A stretch of DNA of 64,000 nucleotides from Oxyruncus cristatus. Lineage: Eukaryota > Chordata > Aves > Passeriformes > Cotingidae. Where the stretch lies: the NCBI GenBank assembly GCA_013399855.1, contig VXAY01002047.1, positions 1 to 64,000 of the forward strand, read 5' to 3'. Each line of letters begins with the position of its first letter. Within the stretch, counting starts at the first letter, position 1. Position numbers and translations under genes: made by a program. Under the pieces are notes generated by a model. The model did not search any database, was not told the origin of the DNA, and worked only from the letters and a program-made list of their open reading frames with translations. Of this stretch, positions 59,101 to 64,000 are shown piece by piece.

Positions 59101-62100
59101 CTGCATGTAGTTAACTCAAGAGGCTATGCTAATCATTTATATGTCTTTTTAAACTTTCCCTTTTAAATATATTCTTTTCCCAGAAATTAATTTATTTTTC
59201 TGTTCATACTCACATCAGACAGCATGATATCTAATTTGTAACCCTAATGAAGGAACTATTTTCTGTTCTTGTAGAAAGTAGTTTTTTGAAACTTCGTTTG
59301 TATCATTGTTATCATCCTCTAAACAGAGATTGAACTGCATCATATCTTCCTATTTTTGTGATATTCAGAAAATAACCTTTTAACTGTATTCTTTTTTTAA
59401 AAATCAGGCTAGAATTTGAGAGACAACAACGAGAGGAGCTTGAAAAATTAGAAAGTAAAAGGTAACATTATTCTCTGTGGTATTTATGTGTATCTCTATG
59501 TACACATTGTAGACTCATTTAAATCACTAATTTGGGATCACGATGTTACTCAGCAAACAGAGGATCCTGAATAGCTGAATTGTAGCTAATTGTGATTTTT
59601 ATAAGCAAAGAAACTCTGAAACACAAAGATATGAGGAGGATAGATTGTACAAATCTAATATATTACCTTTGCTCTTAATTTTTGTGGTGTTATATTAAAA
59701 GACAGCAAATTACATTCTTTATTGAGGGTTGGTTTTTTTTTGCTGTTTATCTGCCTTTAGATTGATTCATGATAAGAAAATCTCACATGTTGCACTCGGC
59801 TTGTCTTACATAAAACTGTGGTGTGGAATGGACGTACTAATAATGCTTATCAGAACATTATTTGGGTATCAGTTTGAAGTACTGAGGAAAGCATTGTTGT
59901 CAGCTGGCAAACTGAATTGACCATTCTGGCTCTCATACCTGCTAAGATTTTGGAGGTGATAGCTTGAGCCTTGTTGCAGATCCCAGCACTGATTAGATTC
60001 ATACACTGAAAGCCATTCTGCCATCTCAGCTATCTTAGATGGCTTGTTCCATTTTGAAAGAGCTCTTTATATAGTTGGACTAGATGAAGTAAGCTCAGAA
60101 AACCCCTGAAACTCTGAAGCAGTAAAAGATGCTGTTCAGCAACTGATGCAACATAGGATCACTGATATTTATCCCTTTTGTTATACTGATGGGATTTGAA
60201 TTCAGATTGTGCTGAAATTGGTTTGCTTGTGGTTTAATTTATCTGACTTTTAACTTCTCACAAAATAACCAACTGACTTGCAGGTTGTCTCTACTTGTAT
60301 TGTGGGGACAATGGTGACCTTCAAGTCTGTCCCTGTTTGGAATGTGCTTAGAACCCATAAAAGAGAGATTACACAGGACATAGTGTCTTATATTTTATAA
60401 TCTGTTTATCAATAATTCAGTTGGGATCAGAGAAGACATTATTTTAATTCATCTGTTGCCTTAAATGTGATAAGGCAAATTGCTGATCAAGTCCTTTTAT
60501 ACAAATTTGTGTGTATGAGAATGTATATATAAAAAATCTGTATTTTTCATTGTGTGCATGGGTGTGCTCTATCAATATTTTATTAGATTCGACAGAACTA
60601 ATATAGTCTTAATTTTCTACTAACAAAAGTTCTATGTAGCGTGTCTTCCTGTAACTTTACATATCCACAACTTTTTATGTTGACATAGACTATATGAGTC
60701 TCTTTTCCATTTGTTACATGCACTGAGTCTCTTCCAAGCAATGTAAGATCACAACCTGTGTCAAAACAAAACTATTAAAGAAAGAAATAGTTATATATAC
60801 TGGAAAATCCTAGACCAAACCCTTTTAACTTCATGTAAATGTTTTGCTGCAGGAGACAAATAGAAGAGATGGAAGAAAAACAAAGATCTGACAAAGCAGA
60901 ACTTGTAAGAATGCAGCAAGAAGTAGAGTCACAGCGAAAAGAGACAGAGATAGTTCAGCTGCAAATTCGAAAACAGGAGGAGAGTCTGAAGCGGAGAAGT
61001 GTTCACATTGAGAGCAGGTTAAAGGATTTGCTGGCTGAAAAAGAGAAATTTGAAGAAGAGAGATTACGGGAACAACAGGAGATAGAGCTTCAAAAGAAAA
61101 AGCATCAGGAAGAAATTTTTGCCCAGGTCAAAGAGGAGTTTCAGCGACTACAAGAGCTTAATTATAATGAAAAAGCAGAGAAAATGCAGATTTTTCGTGA
61201 ACTAGAAAGACTTAAAAAGGAAAAAGATGAGCAATATGTTAAGCTGGAGTCAGAAAAAAAAAGACTTAAAGAACAAGAAAGAGAGCAGGTGATGCTTGTT
61301 GCTCATCTAGAGCAACAGCTTCGAGAGAAGCAGGTCATGATAGAGCTCCTGAAGAGAGGGGATGTGCAGAGAGTTGAAGAAGAGAGAAGAGACCTTGAAG
61401 ATATTAGAGAATCTCTATTGAAAGTCAAGGAAGCCCGCTCTGAAGGTGATGAAAACCATGAGGAATTAGAAAAGGCACAGTATGATTTTGTAGAGTTTAA
61501 AAGGAAACAGCTTGAACAGTTGACTGTTTTGGAAAAAGATTTAGTTCAGCAAATAGATCACCTAGAAAAGGAAATAGCAGATGAAGAAAGAGCTCTGGAA
61601 CACCTAAAATTTGCACATGAAAAACATTTAAATCCCAAGAGAGATGATGAAAACTCTGTGGATCCCATACTCAAGGCTGAAGAAGTTGACAAGATAAAGC
61701 CAGTGGAGTACAGGCTCCAGTCTAAAGTACACCAGCTTGAGTACCTGAAGAGTAATCATTTGCCAGCTCTGCTGGAAGAAAAACAAAGAGCTTCTGGAGT
61801 CCTTGATAGGGGCTTGTTAGGGTTAGATAATACTCTCTATCAAATAGAGAAAGAAATAGAAGAAAAAGAAGAGAAGCTTGCCCAGTATAGAGCCAGCACA
61901 AATCAGCTGCAGCAGCTTCAAGAAACCTTTGAATTCAGAGCCAATGTAGCTCGTCAGGAAGAAAAGGTTCGGAAAAAGGAAAAAGAAATCCTTGAATCAA
62001 GGGAAAAGCAGCAGAGAGAGGCTTTTGAGCAGGCTGTTGCTAAGTTAGAAAGGAGGCATTCAGCTTTGCAGCGTCGTTCGACGATAGACTTTGAAATTGA

Positions 62101-62208
62101 AGAGCAGAGACAGAAGCTGGCCACACTGAACAACAGCTGCAGTGAGCAGGCAGGGCTGCAGGCCAGTCTGGAGGCTCAGCAGAAAGCCCTTGAGCAAGAC
62201 CGAGAACG
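2032..62208 (+). CDS. KIF16B: KIF16B, kinesin-3 family motor protein (partial, 18 internal coding exons)
   Basis: KIF16B is a plus-end-directed microtubule motor that moves early endosomes. In the known protein a C-terminal PX domain binds PI3P on the membrane. Spliced in frame, the 18 exons read through without a stop and give a kinesin motor core (P-loop GQTGSGKS, switch I NDVSSRSH, switch II DLAGSE), the neck segment [12 protein letters not shown], an FHA domain (VGR, SEHC and NG motifs) and a long Glu/Lys/Gln-rich coiled coil. I recognise the order and sequence as KIF16B rather than KIF1, KIF13 or KIF14, especially in the FHA-flanking region and the coiled coil. Every intron is GT-AG with consistent phase. 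The window lacks the first coding exon, because the first exon here begins with the last base of a split Arg codon. It also lacks everything after the split codon at 62208, including the PX domain. No frameshift or premature stop is seen, so the gene looks functional. Confidence 0.97.
2102..3101. other. KIF16B intron 2
   Basis: It is a 1.0 kb AT-rich intron. Apart from a small 16-base tandem duplication at 2574-2605, nothing recognisable is seen. Confidence 0.8.
2574..2605. repeat. 16-base perfect tandem duplication
   Basis: Two adjacent identical copies of aggagtttcagtgtgt lie at 2574-2589 and 2590-2605. This is probably a replication-slippage duplication. Confidence 0.9.
3102..3215 (+). 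CDS. KIF16B: KIF16B exon B: motor domain
   Basis: It has 38 codons running from VPEGATGD through [16 protein letters not shown] to CQEM, with acceptor ttaatag and donor gtagga. The [10 protein letters not shown] segment matches the conserved early kinesin-3 motor strand. Both junctions are phase 0. Confidence 0.95.
4132..4144. repeat. Short (AT)n microsatellite
   Basis: An uninterrupted alternation of A and T runs for 13 bases inside intron 3. Confidence 0.9.
6727..7060. other. GC-richer intronic island, possible unclassified repeat
   Basis: This segment stands out from its AT-rich surroundings. It has a run of eight G at 6836-6843, several CpG sites, C-rich runs and a perfect hairpin at 7006-7029. 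Its abrupt composition edges suggest an inserted element, perhaps LTR-like because the left part reads tgttgggtgctcagg. I found no convincing target-site duplication and cannot assign a family. Confidence 0.3.
7006..7029. repeat. Perfect 11-base inverted repeat with 2-base loop
   Basis: The left arm atacatttcag (7006-7016) is the exact reverse complement of the right arm ctgaaatgtat (7019-7029), separated by aa. It lies at the end of the GC-richer island. Its function is unknown. Confidence 0.85.
7943..8059 (+). CDS. KIF16B: KIF16B exon C: motor domain with ATP-binding P-loop
   Basis: It has 39 codons. The Walker A P-loop GQTGSGKS lies at 8015-8038 and is preceded by the kinesin signature [11 protein letters not shown]; it binds the ATP phosphates. 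The acceptor is gtttttag and the donor gtatgt, both phase 0. A CR1 3' end begins only 16 bases after the exon. Confidence 0.97.
8076..9220 (-). mobile_element. CR1 LINE, 5'-truncated, antisense to KIF16B
   Basis: The plus strand opens with the reverse complement of a CR1 3' end (tagaatcttagaa, then ttggaagggccctcaagg and ctggtccaacc). It continues through the CR1 3' region into the end of ORF2. The minus-strand frame at 8469-8693 reads [14 protein letters not shown] and VQRRATRM, the C-terminal signature of the CR1 reverse-transcriptase polyprotein. The frame is broken and the 5' end is missing, so the copy is dead. The right edge is estimated from loss of CR1-like sequence after the caggtagacaatgtcctctg segment. 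Confidence 0.9.
12180..12720. other. GC-richer intronic block open in several frames
   Basis: Base composition rises above the flanks, and 60-77-codon open frames overlap on both strands, as expected when stop codons become rare in GC-richer DNA. No protein family or splice-bounded exon was recognised. It could be old repeat or regulatory DNA; neither is shown. Confidence 0.35.
13383..13480 (+). CDS. KIF16B: KIF16B exon D: motor domain
   Basis: It has 32 codons ([14 protein letters not shown] to SFRTEV) plus two bases of a split Ser codon. The acceptor is ttgcag and the donor gtaggt. [11 protein letters not shown] is the conserved helix following the P-loop strand in kinesin-3 motors. Confidence 0.95.
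13481..13988. other. KIF16B intron 5
   Basis: It is a 508-base intron with a pyrimidine-rich 3' half leading to the exon E acceptor. No other feature is seen. Confidence 0.8.
13989..14098 (+). CDS. KIF16B: KIF16B exon E: motor domain
   Basis: It completes the split Ser, then reads [14 protein letters not shown], the classic kinesin motif, and on to HPKDGPYVE, and ends one base into a split Asp codon. The acceptor is tttcag and the donor gtaaaa. Confidence 0.96.
14099..14701. other. KIF16B intron 6
   Basis: It is a 603-base AT-rich intron with nothing recognisable beyond the splice sites. Confidence 0.8.
14702..14844 (+). CDS. KIF16B: KIF16B exon F: motor domain with switch I
   Basis: It has 47 full codons after the split Asp. 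Switch I, NDVSSRSH, lies at 14794-14817 and senses the gamma-phosphate. [19 protein letters not shown] is the kinesin-3 form of this region. The acceptor is ctttag and the donor gtaaca. Confidence 0.97.
14845..15516. other. KIF16B intron 7
   Basis: It is a 672-base intron ending in a T/G-rich tract (15485-15510) that serves as the polypyrimidine tract for exon G. Nothing else is recognised. Confidence 0.8.
15517..15685 (+). CDS. KIF16B: KIF16B exon G: motor domain with switch II
   Basis: It has 56 codons plus one base. Switch II, DLAGSE, is at 15571-15588, followed by [15 protein letters not shown] and [15 protein letters not shown], the relay helix and microtubule-binding region. The acceptor sits in a long T/G tract ending ctgtag, and the donor is gtgagt. 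Confidence 0.97.
15832..15963 (+). CDS. KIF16B: KIF16B exon H: motor domain
   Basis: It carries 43 full codons between two split codons (Ala at the start, Thr at the end). [22 protein letters not shown] is the conserved microtubule-interface and late-core motif. A Lys-rich stretch, KKK, precedes QVFVPYRD. The acceptor is atcacag and the donor gtaagt. The preceding intron is only 146 bases. Confidence 0.97.
16529..17275 (-). mobile_element. CR1 LINE, 5'-truncated, antisense to KIF16B
   Basis: The plus strand starts with a degenerate reverse-complement CR1 tail (gtggaatggtttgtgttgg). The body encodes, on the minus strand (16606-17207, in more than one frame), the CR1 ORF2 C-terminus: [14 protein letters not shown] and [14 protein letters not shown] are diagnostic. 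Frame changes show it is inactive. The right edge is approximate. Confidence 0.9.
18291..18310. repeat. 10-base perfect tandem duplication
   Basis: catgtttttg occurs twice head to tail. Confidence 0.9.
19001..19176 (+). CDS. KIF16B: KIF16B exon I: end of motor core and neck
   Basis: It has 58 codons after a split Thr. [18 protein letters not shown] ends the motor core. [12 protein letters not shown] at 19048-19083 leads into the neck, followed by [17 protein letters not shown], a predicted neck coiled coil. The acceptor is ctcctcag and the donor gttagc. Confidence 0.96.
19177..20976. other. KIF16B intron 10
   Basis: It is a 1.8 kb AT-rich intron with a perfect 33-base tandem duplication at 20624-20689 and a short (GT)n run near 20488-20500. 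Confidence 0.8.
20624..20689. repeat. Perfect tandem duplication, two copies of 33 bases
   Basis: Copy 1 is 20624-20656 and copy 2 is 20657-20689. They are identical, begin cagaaatataaag and end caggagttac. Lack of divergence points to a recent duplication or an assembly artefact. Confidence 0.95.
20977..21042 (+). CDS. KIF16B: KIF16B exon J: neck/coiled-coil segment
   Basis: It is a short 22-codon phase-0 exon reading [20 protein letters not shown] and ending AR. The acceptor is attttag and the donor gtgagt. Its start joins directly to the LLAQGNQ end of the previous exon, as in KIF16B. Confidence 0.94.
21191..21207. repeat. Poly(A) run of 17
   Basis: Uninterrupted run of A. No processed pseudogene is visible upstream, so it is treated as simple sequence. 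Confidence 0.9.
22425..22455. repeat. AT-rich inverted repeat, 12-base arms and 7-base loop
   Basis: tttcatttttaa (22425-22436) is the reverse complement of ttaaaaatgaaa (22444-22455). The low complexity of the arms makes this only mildly notable. Confidence 0.85.
22838..24137 (+). mobile_element. CR1 LINE, 5'-truncated, sense to KIF16B, with decayed reverse transcriptase
   Basis: The plus strand encodes fragments of CR1 ORF2: GKVMEQVI near 22870, [11 protein letters not shown] near 23045-23077, then [13 protein letters not shown] and [12 protein letters not shown] within 23018-23407, and [11 protein letters not shown] with [14 protein letters not shown] within 23444-23647. It ends in a CR1 3' tail (ttttatgattctatg). 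The copy is dead. Stop codons and frame changes interrupt it, a piece between DSV and the VVVNG motif is shortened, and the catalytic FADD motif reads FADY. It is the most complete CR1 in the window. Confidence 0.93.
24662..24721 (+). CDS. KIF16B: KIF16B exon [11 protein letters not shown] segment before the FHA domain
   Basis: It is a 20-codon phase-0 exon, [15 protein letters not shown] through VILK. The EWTNKW motif is shared by kinesin-3 motors between neck and FHA domain. The acceptor is ttcatag and the donor gtaagg. The intron that follows is about 22 kb. Confidence 0.94.
28870..28963 (+). mobile_element. Short CR1 3'-end fragment
   Basis: It matches the generic CR1 3' end: tggtctagtgg, then atccctgcctatggcaagg, gttggaac, aaggtctttccaaccc and a tail ending ttctgtgatttt. 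Only about 90 bases of the element remain. Confidence 0.88.
32803..32830. repeat. Perfect 12-base inverted repeat with 4-base loop
   Basis: attcatctctac (32803-32814) and gtagagatgaat (32819-32830) are exact reverse complements around agaa. A G-T wobble and one A-T pair could extend the stem by two. The stem is too short for a typical microRNA precursor. Confidence 0.85.
36832..36942 (+). mobile_element. Short CR1 3'-end fragment
   Basis: It reads like a CR1 end: gatgtccctgcttgttgcagg, then gttggagtggatgat, gggtcccttccaaccc and ttctatgattcta. The left edge is approximate; about 110 bases are recognisable. Confidence 0.88.
41222..41545 (+). other. Unassigned 107-codon open frame in intron 12
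   Basis: This is a less AT-rich patch with several CpG sites and one long plus-strand open frame. The translation matches no family I know, is Cys-, Arg- and Val-containing without clear domains, and is not flanked by obvious phase-compatible splice sites. Most likely it is chance or an old unidentified repeat. Confidence 0.15.
46767..46803. repeat. Homopolymer cluster A9, A11, T4, G9
   Basis: Runs of A at 46767-46775 and 46780-46790 are followed by four T and nine G (46795-46803), about 100 bases upstream of exon L. Such runs are prone to sequencing and slippage errors. Confidence 0.9.
46902..47021 (+). CDS. KIF16B: KIF16B exon L: entry into the FHA domain
   Basis: It has 40 codons in phase 0, from [18 protein letters not shown] to [24 protein letters not shown] with ILYHL is the first part of the kinesin-3 FHA domain. 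The acceptor is tttacag and the donor gtaaat. Confidence 0.96.
47022..47565. other. KIF16B intron 13
   Basis: It is a 544-base AT-rich intron with no recognisable feature. Confidence 0.8.
47566..47617 (+). CDS. KIF16B: KIF16B exon M: FHA domain, VGR strand
   Basis: It is a 52-base exon with 17 codons plus one base of a split Val. It contains [10 protein letters not shown], with the FHA-typical VGR at 47581-47589. The acceptor is tatcag and the donor gtatgg. Confidence 0.95.
47618..48676. other. KIF16B intron 14
   Basis: It is a 1.06 kb AT-rich intron, pyrimidine-rich just after the donor. No recognisable feature is seen. Confidence 0.8.
48677..48814 (+). CDS. KIF16B: KIF16B exon N: FHA domain core
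   Basis: It has 45 full codons between split Val and split Gly codons. The FHA motif SEHC is at 48700-48711 and the SVNG turn is later in the exon, giving a phosphopeptide-binding-type beta sandwich. The acceptor is gtttag and the donor gtatta. Confidence 0.96.
48815..52063. other. KIF16B intron 15
   Basis: It is a 3.2 kb AT-rich intron. It contains a G/T tract at about 49724-49756, built from gggtttgttt units, and a poly(A) run at 50450-50462. No gene or mobile element was recognised. Confidence 0.8.
52064..52146 (+). CDS. KIF16B: KIF16B exon O: end of FHA domain
   Basis: It completes a split Gly, then has 27 codons including [13 protein letters not shown], the last FHA strand, and the basic KLREKRK tail. 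The acceptor is catcag and the donor gtgaga. Confidence 0.96.
52346..52434 (+). CDS. KIF16B: KIF16B exon P: Ser-rich linker after the FHA domain
   Basis: It has 29 codons plus two bases: [17 protein letters not shown] then [11 protein letters not shown]. It is rich in Ser and Thr and likely flexible. The acceptor is ttgttag, the donor gtgagt, and the preceding intron is 199 bases. Confidence 0.95.
54144..55045 (-). mobile_element. CR1 LINE, 5'-truncated, antisense to KIF16B
   Basis: It opens on the plus strand with the reverse-complement CR1 tail (aatcatagaatt, aagggaccttcaaaag, agttccaacc). Minus-strand frames across 54361-54769 encode [18 protein letters not shown] and [16 protein letters not shown], the CR1 ORF2 C-terminus. 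The copy is 5'-truncated with a broken frame. Long plus-strand frames here (for example 54385-54984) are only its antisense. Confidence 0.92.
55183..55274. repeat. A/C-rich low-complexity tract
   Basis: The plus strand is nearly devoid of G and built from ccaa, aacc and poly(A) pieces. It starts about 140 bases beyond the CR1 5' edge and may be a degenerated simple repeat. Confidence 0.8.
55995..56036. repeat. T-rich (TTTTG)n-like tract
   Basis: Repeated ttttg units end in a run of T. This is simple-sequence DNA within intron 17. Confidence 0.85.
59408..59461 (+). CDS. KIF16B: KIF16B exon Q: start of the long coiled coil
   Basis: It is a 54-base exon encoding [17 protein letters not shown] between split Gly and Arg codons. 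It is highly charged with heptad-like spacing and marks the start of the stalk. The acceptor is atcag and the donor gtaaca. Confidence 0.95.
59462..60852. other. KIF16B intron 18
   Basis: It is a 1.4 kb AT-rich intron. Nothing recognisable is seen except the splice sites. Confidence 0.8.
60853..62208 (+). CDS. KIF16B: KIF16B exon R: long coiled-coil stalk in one large exon
   Basis: This 1,356-base exon has 451 full codons, the longest open stretch in the window. It is almost wholly Glu/Lys/Gln/Arg-rich with heptad repeats, consistent with the stalk that mediates dimerisation or autoinhibition. Coil quality drops around 61627-61710, where Pro residues (NPKRDD, DPIL, KPVEY) suggest a hinge. 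Near its end it has [13 protein letters not shown] and a Gln-rich tail. The acceptor is ctgcag. The donor gtgagt begins at 62209 after two bases of an Arg-type codon (cg). If the intron is retained, the next codon is TGA. Confidence 0.97.
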
Positions 62209-64000
62209 GTGAGTCCTGTGGTGGCTTCTGCTGATTAGAACCTACCCAGAGAAGGCGAATCATTTTGTACCTTAGATGTTGAAAGCACCACTTGTTCTGT
62301 GTCCCAGTATTTGAGTTTCTTCATGACTTTCAAGTAGTTTACCCAGAATTGAAACTCTGTGTTGTTTTTCAAAGGATTCTTGCTCACTTGTCTATTTCTG
62401 TTGTGTTCAGAGACTTATCCTGTCCTCAGCAGGATATTATTTGCATTAGCCAGCAGAGTACTTAAAATTGTTTTACAAAGCTCAGACAACCTTATGTTCT
62501 GCCCTTACAAAACATGGACCATCTAACAACTTTTTTTCTCTTAAAATATTTCTGTATAGCATTTTGTTTCTTTATTAGTAACAAGGCAGATATTTGTTCA
62601 GGGCTTGGAAATGAATAGTTACAGTAGACCTGCCAACTGTCTCTCTCAACTGGTGATGAACTGAACACTTCTGGTATTCAAAGTAAACGGGTAATATTTA
62701 ATTTCTTTGTTAATGGTTTCAGGGCTAAATAAAAATAAACTAGCCATATATCTGTGTAAAGTTTTTTTGATGATGTTTTTCAAGGTTATTGGAAAATACA
62801 CAGAGGCTTTAATACTGCCCTGTGTGATGACAACCCCTTCTAGGTACAGAAGCAATGTCATCAGTTATACATGTCATATCTGGTAACATGACATTCAGCC
62901 CAAGTATGGGAAGCTCAGACAAAAGTGATTCAGGTAGGAAAAGTGGAAGAAGAGGAAAATATCTTTTGTTTCATTTTTGGCCTGAGTGAAAATCCACTGG
63001 GATTAATGCGTTTAGTCCCTGCAGTACAGAAAGCGGGCAGAATTGTCATTTTTAAATGTTTTATCTGATTTGCTAGTACTGGAGCTTTGAAACCTGTGAA
63101 TATTGGTGAAACAAAAAAAGTGGGTTTTTTTCTTGAGGTAGCATTTGTCATTTGCTTTTTTAATATTTCACTAATTATATGAATCCTCTTTCATAAACCC
63201 TTGGAACAGATGCTGAATTAAAAAAAACCTATGAAAATAAACTTGCCTATAGCCACATTGAAGAGCTCTTCTGGATTCCTTTCCTATTAAACCATTATCA
63301 GAAGAGAATAGTTGCTTTCTATACACTGTGTAGAGATCACTTTTTCAACATTTATAGCTACGTTGTTTGGATTTTAGTTAAGCATTTTCAATACTGATTT
63401 ATCATTTTGTAGTGGATATTGCCATTATTTTTCAAAATTGTCTTGGAAATAAAATCTCACTTTCTACACTAAGCACCTCACTCAACTAAAGTGAGCTATA
63501 AACAACTGGAGGTTCCACAAAAATAGACAGCTTAGTTAGCCCTCAAGAGGTTGCTCTGTTGTGTGAGAAGTGAAAAAATAAGTTGAAAGCTAGAAGACTG
63601 AGGTTTGGAAAAGACACCAAGGAAGTGAAAAGATTTTTTTTTTTGGTTTTTTTCTTGTTTACTTTAAAGTCCTCCTGCACAAGCTAAATAAAACTTTGGA
63701 GTCTTTCAGTGAATGGGCCATGGGCCTGAATAATTCAATTCAGAATGTTTTTGTGAATGTTGAGGCAGAAGAAAAATCTTAAAATATGTAATAGTGTGTT
63801 AAACGTTTCAGGTTACTTATTGCTCTCGTGTTTGAGTTTACATTGCACAGTACATGATGCCATAGTAAGCATATGAATTATATATGTTTCTTATTGTTCA
63901 TCTAGATCCCATTATGTGATGCCATGCTCTAGTTCAGTGTTACCTCTCTGAAAATATTCAACTGCAATATTCATTTGATATGCTACAAGACTATAATTTG
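62209..64000. other. Start of the intron after the coiled-coil exon
   Basis: It begins with donor gtgagt. I searched by eye for the next KIF16B exon, expected to begin LEYEIQQL in the human protein, and did not find it, so the exon lies beyond the window. The sequence is AT-rich with a T-rich run near 63632-63655. Confidence 0.75.

Larger units (their letters stand above)
52435..59407. other. KIF16B intron 17
   Basis: It is a 7.0 kb intron with an antisense CR1 at 54144-55045, an A/C-rich tract at 55183-55274 and a T/G-rich tract at 55995-56036. The rest is AT-rich with no recognisable gene. Confidence 0.8.

Noticed and set aside
62209..64000. Search for the next KIF16B exon or the PX domain
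   Set aside because: No segment in any frame resembles the region after the stalk or a PX domain, so these exons lie outside the window.
1..64000. CRISPR arrays, tRNA or rRNA genes, operons, prophage or a novel defence system
   Set aside because: The window is eukaryotic intron-exon DNA. No regularly spaced repeats, cloverleaf genes or compact gene clusters are present.

Overview
This is vertebrate, almost certainly avian, genomic DNA. It is AT-rich, has long introns with GT-AG junctions, and carries several copies of CR1, the LINE family typical of birds, with tails close to the ATTCTATG-type CR1 terminus. I see no bacterial or organellar features, no tRNA or rRNA genes and no CRISPR array.

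The window is dominated by one plus-strand gene, recognised as KIF16B (kinesin-3 family, early-endosome motor). Eighteen consecutive internal coding exons between 2032 and 62208 could be placed to the base. All have GT-AG introns, their codon phases match at every junction, and together they encode about 1,050 residues. In order they give most of the motor domain (P-loop 8015-8038, switch I 14794-14817, switch II 15571-15588), the neck and first coiled coil (19001-24721), the FHA domain (46902-52146), a Ser-rich linker (52346-52434) and a long coiled coil, mostly in one 1,356-base exon (60853-62208). The first coding exon (about 15 residues in the human protein) must lie upstream. The C-terminal region with the phosphoinositide-binding PX domain must lie downstream.

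Layout: 1-2031 is the end of intron 1. From 2032 to 24721 eleven exons (exon A to exon K) carry the motor and neck. 24722-46901 is one intron of about 22 kb. From 46902 to 52434 five exons carry the FHA domain and linker. 52435-59407 is a 7 kb intron. 59408-62208 carries the coiled coil, and 62209-64000 is intron.

The introns hold four substantial 5'-truncated, decayed CR1 copies (8076-9220 minus, 16529-17275 minus, 22838-24137 plus, 54144-55045 minus) and two short CR1 3' ends (28870-28963 and 36832-36942, both plus). They also hold small tandem duplications, inverted repeats and low-complexity tracts. I find no credible second protein gene. Points worth a second look are a stop codon formed exactly across the splice donor of the big coiled-coil exon (possible PX-less isoform), a CR1 end lying 16 bases from a splice donor, and a few GC-richer or unusually open intronic islands of unknown nature.
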